Positions 32,707 through 39,775 of a DNA stretch of 39,775 nt are shown piece after piece; within the stretch, counting starts at the first letter, position 1; each line of letters begins with the position of its first letter. The DNA is from Streptomyces sp. NRRL F-6676 (GTDB lineage Bacteria; Actinomycetota; Actinomycetes; Streptomycetales; Streptomycetaceae). The DNA is taken from NCBI RefSeq assembly GCF_000725625.1, contig NZ_JOHS01000057.1:1-39775 (forward strand), read 5' to 3'. The position numbers and the translations under genes were made by a program. The notes below the pieces were generated by a model. The model saw only the letters and a program-made list of their open reading frames with translations. It did no database searches and was not told the DNA's origin.

Positions 32707-33571
32707 TGTCAATGTGCGGCTCGCCGCGTGGGCGCGACCAGCCACGTACCACCCGCGCGAAGACCGTCAGCAGCACCACCCCAAGACACCAGCTGGCCGC
32801 GACGTCCAGCGGCCAGTGGTACCCCCGTCGCACCAACCCGTACGACACGCCCAGCGTCAAGGCACCGCACACCGCGAGGATCGCGCGGCGGGCCCGCGCC
32901 GACCCGAGCAGCGGAAGCAGCAGCAACGTCGCCGCGCCGTAGGCGACGAGTGCCGTCGCCGTATGCCCGGACGGGAAGTACCCCGTCCCCGGCGGTACCG
33001 CCGGCGTACCGGGACGCGCCGTCCAGTTCTTGAACGGGACGACGACCACCGGCACCGCCGCCATCACCAGTACCGCCGCCCCCGGCGCACCCCACCACCG
33101 GTCTGGACCAATGGCGCGGCGCCGCCACGCCGCCCACCCGGCGCACACCAGGAGCACCGGAACGGCGACCTGCGCGTTGCCGAGGTCGGAGAGGAGTTCG
33201 GAGAAGCGGTCGGGGTGGACGAGCGCCCGGCTGAGCCGCGCGTCGGCGCGCAGCAGGGGGCCGTCGGTGAGGACCTGCCAGGTCAGGAGGGCGAAGAGCA
33301 CGGCCGGGACGGCGAGCAGGGCAGCGAACCGGAGCGGCGTGACGGGAAAGAGGTCGGCCGGCCCGGAACAGGGGGGGGAGGTTCCGGGCCGGCCGTCCGG
33401 ACCGGTGTGCCGCCCGCCCCGGGGGGTGTGGGACGAGCGGCCATCCGATCGGTGAGGAGATCCGGGACCGAAGGCCCCGGGTGTGTGCGCGAGGGCACGA
33501 CCAGGTCGAAGCCGGGAAGGCCGCGGCCGGGACTCGTCCACGGTGCCCCGTGGACGGGGTGTATCTCTCAT
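32690..33571 (-). CDS. PAP2-family membrane phosphatase
   Basis: A membrane phosphatase of the type-2 phosphatidic acid phosphatase family, probably acting on a lipid phosphate at the outer membrane face. Its motifs are KNWTARPG (motif 1, K-x6-RP-like), YFPSGHTATAL (motif 2) and RRGYHWPLDV (motif 3) with the catalytic His, and about six hydrophobic spans. The first ~80 residues are Arg/Pro/Gly-rich and of unclear reality. ATG 33571 (293 residues) is the best start found, but its SD is weak and a 15-bp palindrome lies in the 5' part. No start lies between that palindrome and the first span. Confidence 0.75.
   Translation of the reverse strand: MRDTPRPRGTVDESRPRPSRLRPGRALAHTPGAFGPGSPHRSDGRSSHTPRGGRHTGPDGRPGTSPPCSGPADLFPVTPLRFAALLAVPAVLFALLTWQVLTDGPLLRADARLSRALVHPDRFSELLSDLGNAQVAVPVLLVCAGWAAWRRRAIGPDRWWGAPGAAVLVMAAVPVVVVPFKNWTARPGTPAVPPGTGYFPSGHTATALVAYGAATLLLLPLLGSARARRAILAVCGALTLGVSYGLVRRGYHWPLDVAASWCLGVVLLTVFARVVRGWSRPRGEPHIDTAPRP
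33355..33395. repeat. 15-bp perfect palindrome with G8 loop
   Basis: Arms at 33355-33369 and 33381-33395 match perfectly over 15 bp; the 11-nt loop is mostly a run of eight G. It lies inside the 5' part of the PAP2 reading frame. It could be a strong mRNA hairpin or mark the true boundary of the gene. Confidence 0.8.
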
Positions 33572-33690
33572 CTGGGTAGAACCTACGGCAGCCGCGGGGC
33601 CTGTGGCACCCGGATCGCCAGGACGCCATCCACCTTGCACACGTTCTTCACGTGCGTTGACGTGGGCTCGACAGACGTGGGGATCCCGGT

Positions 33691-35025
33691 TCAGATGCGC
33701 GCGAACGCCTGCTCGATGATGTCGAGACCCTCGGTCAGGAGTTCCTCGCCGATGACGAGCGGGGGCAGGAAGCGCAGCACGTTGCCGTAGGTGCCACAGG
33801 TCAGGACCAGCAGCCCCTCGGCGTGGCAGGCCTTGGCCAGCGCGGCGGTCGCCTCCGGGTGCGGCTCCTTGGTGGTGCGGTCCTTGACCAGCTCGATCGC
33901 GATCATCGCGCCCCGGCCGCGGACCTCGCCGATGACCTCGTACTTCTCGGCCATCGCGGTGAGGCGGGCCTTCATGACCGCCTCGATCTCCCTGGCCCGC
34001 GCGTTGAGGTCCTGCTCCTTCATCGTCTCGATGGCGCCGAGCGCGCCCGCGCAGGCGACCGGGTTGCCGCCGTAGGTGCCGCCGAGGCCGCCCGCGTGCG
34101 CGGCGTCCATGATCTCGGCGCGGCCGGTGACGGCGGCGAGCGGGAGACCGCCCGCGATGCCCTTGGCGGTGGTGATCAGGTCCGGGACGATGCCCTCGTC
34201 CTCGCACGCGAACCACTGGCCGGTGCGGCAGAAACCGGACTGGATCTCGTCGGCGACGAAGACGATGCCGTTGTCCGCGGCGAACTGCCGGATCGCGGGC
34301 AGGAAGCCCTTGGCCGGCTCGATGAAGCCGCCCTCGCCGAGCACCGGCTCGATGATGATCGCGGCCACGTTGTCCGCGCCCACCTGCTTGCTGATCTCGT
34401 CGATCGCCTGGGCGGCGGCCTCCGGGCCCGCGTTCTCCGGGCCGGTCGGCCAGCGGTAGCCGTAGGCCACCGGTACCCGGTACACCTCGGGGGCGAACGG
34501 TCCGAAGCCGTTCTTGTACGGCATGTTCTTCGAGGTCAGCGCCATGGTCAGATTGGTGCGGCCGTGGTAGCCGTGGTCGAAGACGACGACGGCCTGCCGC
34601 TTGGTGTACGCCCGCGCGATCTTCACGGCGTTCTCCACGGCCTCGGCGCCCGAGTTGAACAGCGCCGACTTCTTGGCGTGGTCGCCCGGGGTCAGCTCGG
34701 CCAGCGCCTCGGCGACGGCGACGTACCCCTCGTAGGGCGTGACCATGAAGCAGGTGTGGGTGAAGTCGGCGAGCTGCGCGGACGCCCGGCGCACGACGGC
34801 CTCGGCGGAGGCGCCGACGCTGGTGACCGCGATGCCGGAGCCGAAGTCGATCAGCCGGTTGCCGTCGACGTCCTCGATGATGCCGCCGCCGGCCCGGGTG
34901 ACGAAGACGGGCAGCGTGGAGCCCACGCCCTGGGCCACCGCGGCGGTGCGGCGGGCCTGCAACTCCTGCGACTTCGGGCCGGGGATGGCCGTGGCGAGGT
35001 GGCGTTCCTGCGGAAGTGCGGTCAT
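33691..35025 (-). CDS. gabT: 4-aminobutyrate--2-oxoglutarate transaminase
   Basis: A 444-residue class III aminotransferase moving the amino group of GABA to 2-oxoglutarate, giving succinate semialdehyde. The PLP site includes FNSGAEAVENAVKIAR, VFDHGYHGRTNLTM, the Asp in FVADEIQSGFCRTG and Schiff-base Lys288 in TTAKGIAGGLPLAAVTG; IDFGSGIAVTSVG and GGTYGGNPVAC are typical of GabT. ATG 35025 has GGGAG upstream. It is the convergence point of both polyamine routes encoded in the window. A succinate-semialdehyde dehydrogenase is not nearby. A divergent ATPase gene and a PucR regulator lie beyond; PucR-type control of GABA genes is known in other bacteria. Confidence 0.93.
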   Translation of the reverse strand: MTALPQERHLATAIPGPKSQELQARRTAAVAQGVGSTLPVFVTRAGGGIIEDVDGNRLIDFGSGIAVTSVGASAEAVVRRASAQLADFTHTCFMVTPYEGYVAVAEALAELTPGDHAKKSALFNSGAEAVENAVKIARAYTKRQAVVVFDHGYHGRTNLTMALTSKNMPYKNGFGPFAPEVYRVPVAYGYRWPTGPENAGPEAAAQAIDEISKQVGADNVAAIIIEPVLGEGGFIEPAKGFLPAIRQFAADNGIVFVADEIQSGFCRTGQWFACEDEGIVPDLITTAKGIAGGLPLAAVTGRAEIMDAAHAGGLGGTYGGNPVACAGALGAIETMKEQDLNARAREIEAVMKARLTAMAEKYEVIGEVRGRGAMIAIELVKDRTTKEPHPEATAALAKACHAEGLLVLTCGTYGNVLRFLPPLVIGEELLTEGLDIIEQAFARI

Positions 35026-35424
35026 GGGGGGCTCCCGGGTGGTCTTGCTCCGACGGGCGGTGTGCGGACGCGTCGCTTTCTCTTTTTCGCAGGCTAGGTC
35101 CGCGCGGTGGGAGTGGGCATGCTCCATGTGGGCGGTGTCGGCGTCCGCCGTTGTCCGTGGTGGACATGGCGGAACGGCGCGGCGGCACCACCCGGCTCCC
35201 CCCGCTCCGCCGGGACGGGGAGGGGCGCCCGCCCGGGGCGGCCTGGCGCCCTCCCCCCGCTCCGCCGGGACGGGGAGGGGCGCCCGCCCGGGGCGGCCTG
35301 GCGCGTAACCGCTGGACTCGTTCCGTACGGGCATTAAATTGACTCGCGAACCACCCTCGCGCACCACGCGCGGGGACCACCCGCTCAGAACCACAATGGA
35401 CCAGCCGGCCAGGGGGCACCCTCG
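35026..35424. promoter_or_regulatory. Divergent intergenic region of gabT and the ATPase gene
   Basis: About 400 bp without a gene. It holds a short inverted repeat TGTCC-N5-GGACA (35152-35166) that could be a regulator site, a 55-bp tandem duplication (35196-35304), and a short AT-rich patch CATTAAATTGACT around 35331-35343, which stands out in this DNA and is probably part of the rightward promoter. I see no convincing consensus promoter for gabT; TAGCCT (minus strand, about 35092-35097) is a possible -10. Confidence 0.35.
35196..35304. repeat. Perfect 55-bp tandem duplication
   Basis: The unit starting CTCCCCCCGCTCCGCC at 35196 repeats at 35251 without a gap and without a mismatch over at least 54 bp. 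Each copy has internal GC palindromes (GGGGCGCCCGCCCGGGGCGG). Confidence 0.92.
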
Positions 35425-37878
35425 ATGGACTTCGACGGCACGCACGACGCACGTGGCACCCACGCCCGTCCCGTGCCACGGCCCGCTCCACCGCCGCCTC
35501 CGGCCGGGCCGCCTCCGGTTCCGCAGCCCTCCTACGCCCCGCCCGCGCTGCCGCCGATGCCGGCGGGTCCGCCCGCGCCGGAACAGGGACCCGTACGGCC
35601 GGCCACCGTCGCCGAATGGCTCGACACGCCCCGGCCCGCCGCCGCCCCCGGGATCTTCCGCTACGGCTACCGGGAGCCCCGCCCGGACAAGGACCCCGAG
35701 CGGCTCTCGCCCGTCACCCTCGTCGGGGTCGCCGTACCCCTGGTCGTGGCCCTCCTGCTGTGGTCGCTGTGGCGGCACGGCAGCATCCCCTACCAGTGGG
35801 TGCTGCTGAAGCTGTTCACCCCCGGCGACTGGTGGTGGGCCGGCACCACCTCACCGAAGACCTTCGAGGGACAGGAGGCCATCGAGGTCTACAACGGCGT
35901 GTTCTTCGGGGTCCTCGTCTACGCCATGGGGCGGCTCGGCAGCTGGCCCGACATCGTGCGGCACGTCGTCACCCGGCGCCCCCAGCCCGCGCGGGCGCTG
36001 CTCGCCGCGCTGGGCGCCCTGGTGGTGCTCGGCTTCGTCTTCCCCGACGCCTTCCCCGGCGTCGGCTGGGACGCGCTGCCCGTCGTCGACCCGCTCTTCT
36101 CCCTCGTCGTCCTCGTCACCGGCGGCTACGAGGTCTTCCGGTCCGTCCTGCTCACCGACTGCCTCTACGGGCTGATCACCCTGCTCGTCCTGTGGCCCTT
36201 CGCCCGGATCGGCGGCTGGTGGGGGTACGCGCGGGAACGGCTCGCGGCACGGTCGCGGGCGGAGGCCGCCACCGGGGGAGCGCCGGCACCGGCGCCCGTG
36301 GAGCGGCCCGCCGCACAATGGCCCGAACTGCGGGACGCCGGACAGCACCAGGCCGCCGACCTGCTCAGCGGCGAGGTGCACGGCGGCCGGATGACCGACG
36401 TCGACTGCGCCCGCGTCCGGCGCGCCTGGAACACCGCCCGGTACGACGCCACCCGGCTCGCCCGGTTCACCGAGACCGTGCTGCGCCAGGGCGCCGCCGC
36501 CTGGCTGCACCCGTCCGGCGCCCGCGACCTGCCCGCCCGCACCGCACGGCACGACGTCCTCGACGGCCAGGTCCGCATCGGCCGCTGGACCGAGCGCGAC
36601 CGCACGCCCACCCCGTACCGCGGGGCGGGCGCCGCCCTCGACCCCGACGCGCTGGCCACCTCGCTGCTCGCCGTCGGACCCTCCGGCTCGGGCAAGACCC
36701 AGTACCTCGTGCGGCCCGTCGTCGAGTCGCTCGCGCTGCACGCGCTCACCGGCGGCTGCGCGGTCGTCGCCGTCTGCGCCGCCGGGACCCCGCTCGGCCC
36801 CGACGGCTCCTTCGACGTGGTGCTGCGCATCGGCGACCCGGCCTCCGTGCACGACCTCGACCCGTACGCGGAGAGCGAGGACCCCGAGGAGGCCGCCGCG
36901 TTCCTCGCCGAGGGGCTGGTCGGCGACCTGGACGCCGTCGACACCCGGCGGGCCGCCACCGCGCTCGCCCAGCTCCTCGGCCCCTACCGCGCGGTGCACG
37001 GCCGCTTCCCCACGCTGCCGGTGCTCCGGGAACTCCTCGAGGGCGACGAGGCCGGGCTCGGCGCACTGCGCGAGGCGCTGGCCGGCTCCGGCGAACCCGG
37101 GCACGCCGTGATGCGGCGCGAACTGGAGGCACGGATCCGGCAGGCCGCGAGCCCCGCCGACCCCGCCCCCGCCCTCGCCGACCGGCTCGCCCTGCTCGAC
37201 CGGCCCGCCTTCGCCGAATTCTTCGGGGCGGGCTCCGGCACCCGGCCCTTCTCCCTGCGCGCCGTCGCCCACCATCCGCTGCGCGTCCGCGTCGAGCTGC
37301 CCGAACACGGGCACGAGGACGCCTCCCGGCTGCTGGTCCGGCTGCTCCTCGCGCAGTTCACCAGCGTCGTGCGCGCCGGGGAGCGGCAGCACTTCGCGTG
37401 CCTCGTGCTCGACGACGCGACCGGCGCCGTCACCGCGGACTCCGTCCGCCGTATCCAGCGGCTGCGGGCCCAGAACGCGGGCGTCGTCCTCGCGCTGCGC
37501 ACGGTCGGGGACATCCCCGAGGCGCTGCACGGGCCGCTGTACGGGGCGGTCGGCTGCCGGATGGCGTTCTCCGGGGTGACGACGTGGGACGGCAGCCGGT
37601 TCGCGCAGGCGTGGGGCACGGAGTGGGTGGAGACGCGGGACGTCGCCAAGCACACGGTCTTCGCCGACCAGCCGATGACACGGGCGATCCACGCACTGCG
37701 GAAACTGGTGACGGGGAAGGCGGTGACGACGGACGCGGTGACCATAAGGAAGGTGGAGCGGGAGCGGTGGTCGGCGTCGGAGCTGGCGCACGAGGTCCCC
37801 GCGGGACATGCGGTGCTGTCGGTGGCGACGGTGCGGGGGGAGCACGCGCCGCCGTTGCTGGTGGATCTGCGGGGCTGA
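35425..37878 (+). CDS. Membrane-anchored VirD4/TraD-like ATPase
   Basis: A large 817-residue protein. Residues 1-60 are Pro-rich. Four hydrophobic segments follow, at about 97-116, 159-172, 191-210 and 247-268. A cytoplasmic linker leads to an ATPase domain with Walker A GPSGSGKT at 418-425, a Walker B-like CLVLDDA at Asp663/664, and a downstream IQRLRAQNAGVVLALRTVGD helix-strand like the sensor region of type IV coupling proteins. The architecture matches conjugation coupling proteins, yet no relaxase or type IV secretion gene lies nearby. It may move DNA or protein, or may have been repurposed. ATG 35425 has only a weak SD. Function unassigned. Confidence 0.8.
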   Translation: MDFDGTHDARGTHARPVPRPAPPPPPAGPPPVPQPSYAPPALPPMPAGPPAPEQGPVRPATVAEWLDTPRPAAAPGIFRYGYREPRPDKDPERLSPVTLVGVAVPLVVALLLWSLWRHGSIPYQWVLLKLFTPGDWWWAGTTSPKTFEGQEAIEVYNGVFFGVLVYAMGRLGSWPDIVRHVVTRRPQPARALLAALGALVVLGFVFPDAFPGVGWDALPVVDPLFSLVVLVTGGYEVFRSVLLTDCLYGLITLLVLWPFARIGGWWGYARERLAARSRAEAATGGAPAPAPVERPAAQWPELRDAGQHQAADLLSGEVHGGRMTDVDCARVRRAWNTARYDATRLARFTETVLRQGAAAWLHPSGARDLPARTARHDVLDGQVRIGRWTERDRTPTPYRGAGAALDPDALATSLLAVGPSGSGKTQYLVRPVVESLALHALTGGCAVVAVCAAGTPLGPDGSFDVVLRIGDPASVHDLDPYAESEDPEEAAAFLAEGLVGDLDAVDTRRAATALAQLLGPYRAVHGRFPTLPVLRELLEGDEAGLGALREALAGSGEPGHAVMRRELEARIRQAASPADPAPALADRLALLDRPAFAEFFGAGSGTRPFSLRAVAHHPLRVRVELPEHGHEDASRLLVRLLLAQFTSVVRAGERQHFACLVLDDATGAVTADSVRRIQRLRAQNAGVVLALRTVGDIPEALHGPLYGAVGCRMAFSGVTTWDGSRFAQAWGTEWVETRDVAKHTVFADQPMTRAIHALRKLVTGKAVTTDAVTIRKVERERWSASELAHEVPAGHAVLSVATVRGEHAPPLLVDLRG

Positions 37879-37910
37879 GCTCGCCCCCGCCGCGCCTTCC
37901 CTTCCCGACC

Positions 37911-37929
37911 CCGGGGGCCGCGCCCCCGG
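37911..37929 (+). terminator. Hairpin after the ATPase gene
   Basis: A perfect 8-bp stem CCGGGGGC/GCCCCCGG with a 3-nt loop, 32 nt after the stop. It should separate the ATPase transcript from the PucR gene. Confidence 0.7.
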
Positions 37930-37946
37930 ACCCCCCCGAAATGATT

Positions 37947-37991
37947 GCGCCCACGCGGCGCGGCCGCAGCTTGACACGGTCCCGCGCCCCT
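37947..37991. repeat. Interspersed repeat GCGCCCACGCGGCG, copy 2
   Basis: Resembles 32618-32664 from GCGCCCACGCGGCG to CCCGCGCCCCT. It ends 15 nt before the PucR-type gene's ATG, so it occupies its leader. Confidence 0.65.
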
Positions 37992-38006
37992 ATCGCTGAA
38001 GGCCCC

Positions 38007-39599
38007 ATGCCGCCCACGCTCGCCTCGCTCGTCCATCACTCCGCGCTCAAGCTGACCGTGCGTGCGGGGGAGGAGCGGCTCGATGTGCCCGTGCGGTGGG
38101 CGCACGTCAGTGAGCTCGCCGACCCCGTGCCCTACATGGAGGGCGGGGAGCTGCTGCTGATCACCGCGCTCAAGCTGGACGCGGAGGATCCCGAGGCCAT
38201 GCGCCGCTATGTGAAACGGCTGGTGGGCGCGGGGGTCGTGGGGCTCGGGTTCGCGGTCGGGGTCAACTACGAGCGCACCCCCGAGGCCCTGGTCGACGCC
38301 GCGCGCGCGGAGGGGCTGCCGCTCCTCGAGGTGCCCCGCCGCACCCCGTTCCTCGCCATCAGCAAGGCCGTCTCCGCCGCCATCGCCGCCGACCAGTACC
38401 GCGCCGTCACCGCCGGGTTCGCCGCCCAGCGCGAGCTGACCCGGCAGGCGCTCGGCGGCGGCCCCGAGGGACTGCTCACCGCGCTCGCCGCGCAGGTCGA
38501 CGGATGGGCCGCGCTGTACGACGCCTCCGGTGCCGTCGTCGCCGCCGCGCCCGAGTGGGCCGGGCGGCGGGCGGGGCGGCTCACCGCCGACGTCGAACGG
38601 CTGCGCGAGCGGCCCGCGCCCGCCAGCTCCGTCGTCACCGGCGGCCAGGGCGGCGGCGAGGATGCCGCCGAGGACCGCGTCGAACTGCACAGCCTCGGCA
38701 CCGGGCGCCGGCCGCGGGCCGCGCTCGCCGTGGGCACCGCCGCCGCGCCCGGCACCGCCGAGCGCTACGCCGTGCACTCCGCGGTCGCCCTGCTCACCCT
38801 CCTCACCGAACGCTCCCGCTCGCTCCACGCGGCCGAGCAGCGCATCGGCGCGGCCGTGCTGCGGATGCTGCTCGCGGGCGAGCCCGACCATGCCCGTGCG
38901 GTCGCCGGGGACCTGTACGGCGACCTCCTCGACGCCCCGTTCCGGCTGCTCCTCGCCGAGGCGTCCGGGGACGCCGCGGACAGCGCCGGTGATCCGCTGG
39001 GCGGGCTCGCCGAGGCGGTCGAGTCGGCCGCCGCGCGGGCGGGGGAGCCGGTGCTCGTGGTGCCGGAGGGGGCCGAGGGACGGCGGCTGGTCGTGCTGGC
39101 CGTGGACGGCGGGGCGGGGGTGCGGGCGTGCGCGGAGTACGCGGCGGGGCCCGCCGCCGGGAGCGAGGAGCTGGTGATGGGGCTGTCCGGGCCCGCCGGG
39201 CCGACCGGGGCGGGGGGTGCGTACCGGGGGGCCGAGCAGGCGCTGTCCGTGGCGCGGCGGCGGGGGAGGGTGCTCGTGGAGCACGACCGGATGGCGACGG
39301 GGTCGGTGCTGCCGTTGCTGGCGGACGACGCGGTGCGGGCGTTCGCGGACGGGTTGCTGCGGGCGCTGCGCGAGCATGACGCGACGGGGCGGGGGGACCT
39401 GGTGGCGTCGCTCAGGGCGTGGCTGTCGCGGCACGGGCAGTGGGACGCGGCGGCGGCGGAACTGGGGGTGCACCGGCATACGCTGCGGTACCGGATGCGG
39501 AGGGTGGAGGAGATCCTGGGCCGCTCCCTGGACGACCCCGACGTCCGCATGGAACTGTGGCTCGCCCTCAAGGCCACGTCCGACGACCCGGCCGACTGA
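38007..39599 (+). CDS. PucR-family transcriptional regulator
   Basis: A 530-residue regulator. The N-terminal PucR domain (LASLVHHSALKLTVRAGEER, PVRWAHVSELADPVPYMEGG, ELLLITALKL) senses a small molecule in known members. A GGDEF-like middle follows, and the C-terminal helix-turn-helix is WDAAAAELGVHRHTLRYRMR followed by RVEEILG from about residue 479. Family members activate purine, GABA or proline catabolism genes. With gabT one gene away, it is a plausible GABA-responsive activator of gabT (inference). ATG 38007 has a GAAGG site 5 nt upstream. A post-stop repeat and hairpin follow. Confidence 0.9.
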   Translation: MPPTLASLVHHSALKLTVRAGEERLDVPVRWAHVSELADPVPYMEGGELLLITALKLDAEDPEAMRRYVKRLVGAGVVGLGFAVGVNYERTPEALVDAARAEGLPLLEVPRRTPFLAISKAVSAAIAADQYRAVTAGFAAQRELTRQALGGGPEGLLTALAAQVDGWAALYDASGAVVAAAPEWAGRRAGRLTADVERLRERPAPASSVVTGGQGGGEDAAEDRVELHSLGTGRRPRAALAVGTAAAPGTAERYAVHSAVALLTLLTERSRSLHAAEQRIGAAVLRMLLAGEPDHARAVAGDLYGDLLDAPFRLLLAEASGDAADSAGDPLGGLAEAVESAAARAGEPVLVVPEGAEGRRLVVLAVDGGAGVRACAEYAAGPAAGSEELVMGLSGPAGPTGAGGAYRGAEQALSVARRRGRVLVEHDRMATGSVLPLLADDAVRAFADGLLRALREHDATGRGDLVASLRAWLSRHGQWDAAAAELGVHRHTLRYRMRRVEEILGRSLDDPDVRMELWLALKATSDDPAD

Positions 39600-39602
39600 G
39601 GC

Positions 39603-39660
39603 TCTTCCCCGCCCCCGCCGCCCCTACCCGTCCCATCCTCACAAGGGGCTCCGCCCCTTG
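39603..39660 (+). terminator. Post-stop repeat module with terminator hairpin
   Basis: The CGCCCCCGCCGCCCCTACCC module is followed by the 8-bp stem CAAGGGGC/GCCCCTTG (39642-39649 with 39653-39660, loop TCC). The same combination lies at 19424-19512. Confidence 0.75.
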
Positions 39661-39737
39661 GACCCCGAACGCGTCAGAACTCGGGGCGGGTGGGCCTTAC
39701 GGCGGGTGCGGGTGGGTGACTGGTTGCCCGCGCAGTT

Positions 39738-39775
39738 CCCCGCGCCCCTACGGGGCGCCCCGTAGGGGCGCGGGG
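39738..39775. repeat. 38-bp perfect palindrome at the window edge
   Basis: From CCCCGCGCCCCTACGGGG to the end, the sequence is its own reverse complement with no loop. Its left part continues into CGCGCAGTTCCCC, the same element as in the 24-kb array (reversed), so two copies may meet head to head here; the right part lies outside the window. Confidence 0.8.

Noticed and set aside
35339..35809. A 156-codon open frame starting just before the ATPase gene
   Set aside because: Thr/Arg/Pro-rich shadow overlapping the ATPase N-terminus in another frame, with no motif.
35616..39599. A 1327-codon plus-strand open frame covering the ATPase and PucR genes
   Set aside because: Its first two thirds are an Arg/Pro/Ala-rich shadow of the ATPase gene in another frame. 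Only the last part, from ATG 38007, is a recognisable protein.
1..39775. tRNA or rRNA genes, insertion sequences, integrases, attachment sites
   Set aside because: I saw no cloverleaf with a conserved T-loop, no transposase or integrase motif and no flanking target duplication. A tRNAscan run would settle the RNA genes.

Overview
The window is very GC-rich, strongly third-position biased chromosomal DNA with long GC-driven antisense open frames. Gene content and protein sequences point to a Streptomyces, or a close relative, in the chromosomal core. I saw no insertion sequence, integrase, prophage or tRNA gene. The first six kilobases are the conserved actinobacterial rpsB-tsf-pyrH-frr-cdsA-rlmN block, preceded by the cut-off start of a divergent exported protein. 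Strong hairpins lie between rpsB and tsf, between tsf and pyrH and after cdsA, so this is probably not one uniform transcript. A two-repeat sequence resembling a type I-E CRISPR unit lies between the cdsA terminator and rlmN.

From 6.8 to 10.8 kb a TPP riboswitch precedes a thiamine-type ABC importer (lipoprotein, fused double permease, ATPase) with translationally coupled genes. Convergent to it on the minus strand are a sortase-type (LAETG) surface protein with a well-formed promoter inside a palindrome, a LOG-family protein, a VOC-family protein, and a two-gene ABC exporter-like pair whose ATPase has lost the usual signature motif.

From 15.8 to 35 kb the theme is polyamine and GABA catabolism. 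A class-III aminotransferase and an Lrp/AsnC regulator form one minus-strand unit, divergent from a gamma-aminobutyraldehyde-type dehydrogenase. After a block of unrelated genes (serine hydrolase, glycerophosphodiester phosphodiesterase, adenosine deaminase, DUF4190-type membrane protein, NADAR protein) comes a probable operon: a second aldehyde dehydrogenase, a PotD/A/B/C-type polyamine importer and a PuuB-like FAD oxidoreductase. A PAP2 phosphatase and a minus-strand gabT follow. Together these encode putrescine uptake and two parallel routes (transamination, and oxidation of possibly glutamylated polyamine) that converge on GABA and then succinate semialdehyde. The glutamylating ligase and succinate-semialdehyde dehydrogenase are not in this window.

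The right end holds an 817-residue membrane-anchored ATPase resembling VirD4/TraD-type coupling proteins, without other conjugation genes, and a PucR-family regulator. Several intergenic repeat families are scattered through the window: a modular element just after stop codons, a four-copy 74-bp tandem array, an element that also occurs in frame inside an ABC permease gene, and a 38-bp perfect palindrome at the right edge. Functions are inferred from family resemblance read by eye; no database search was possible.
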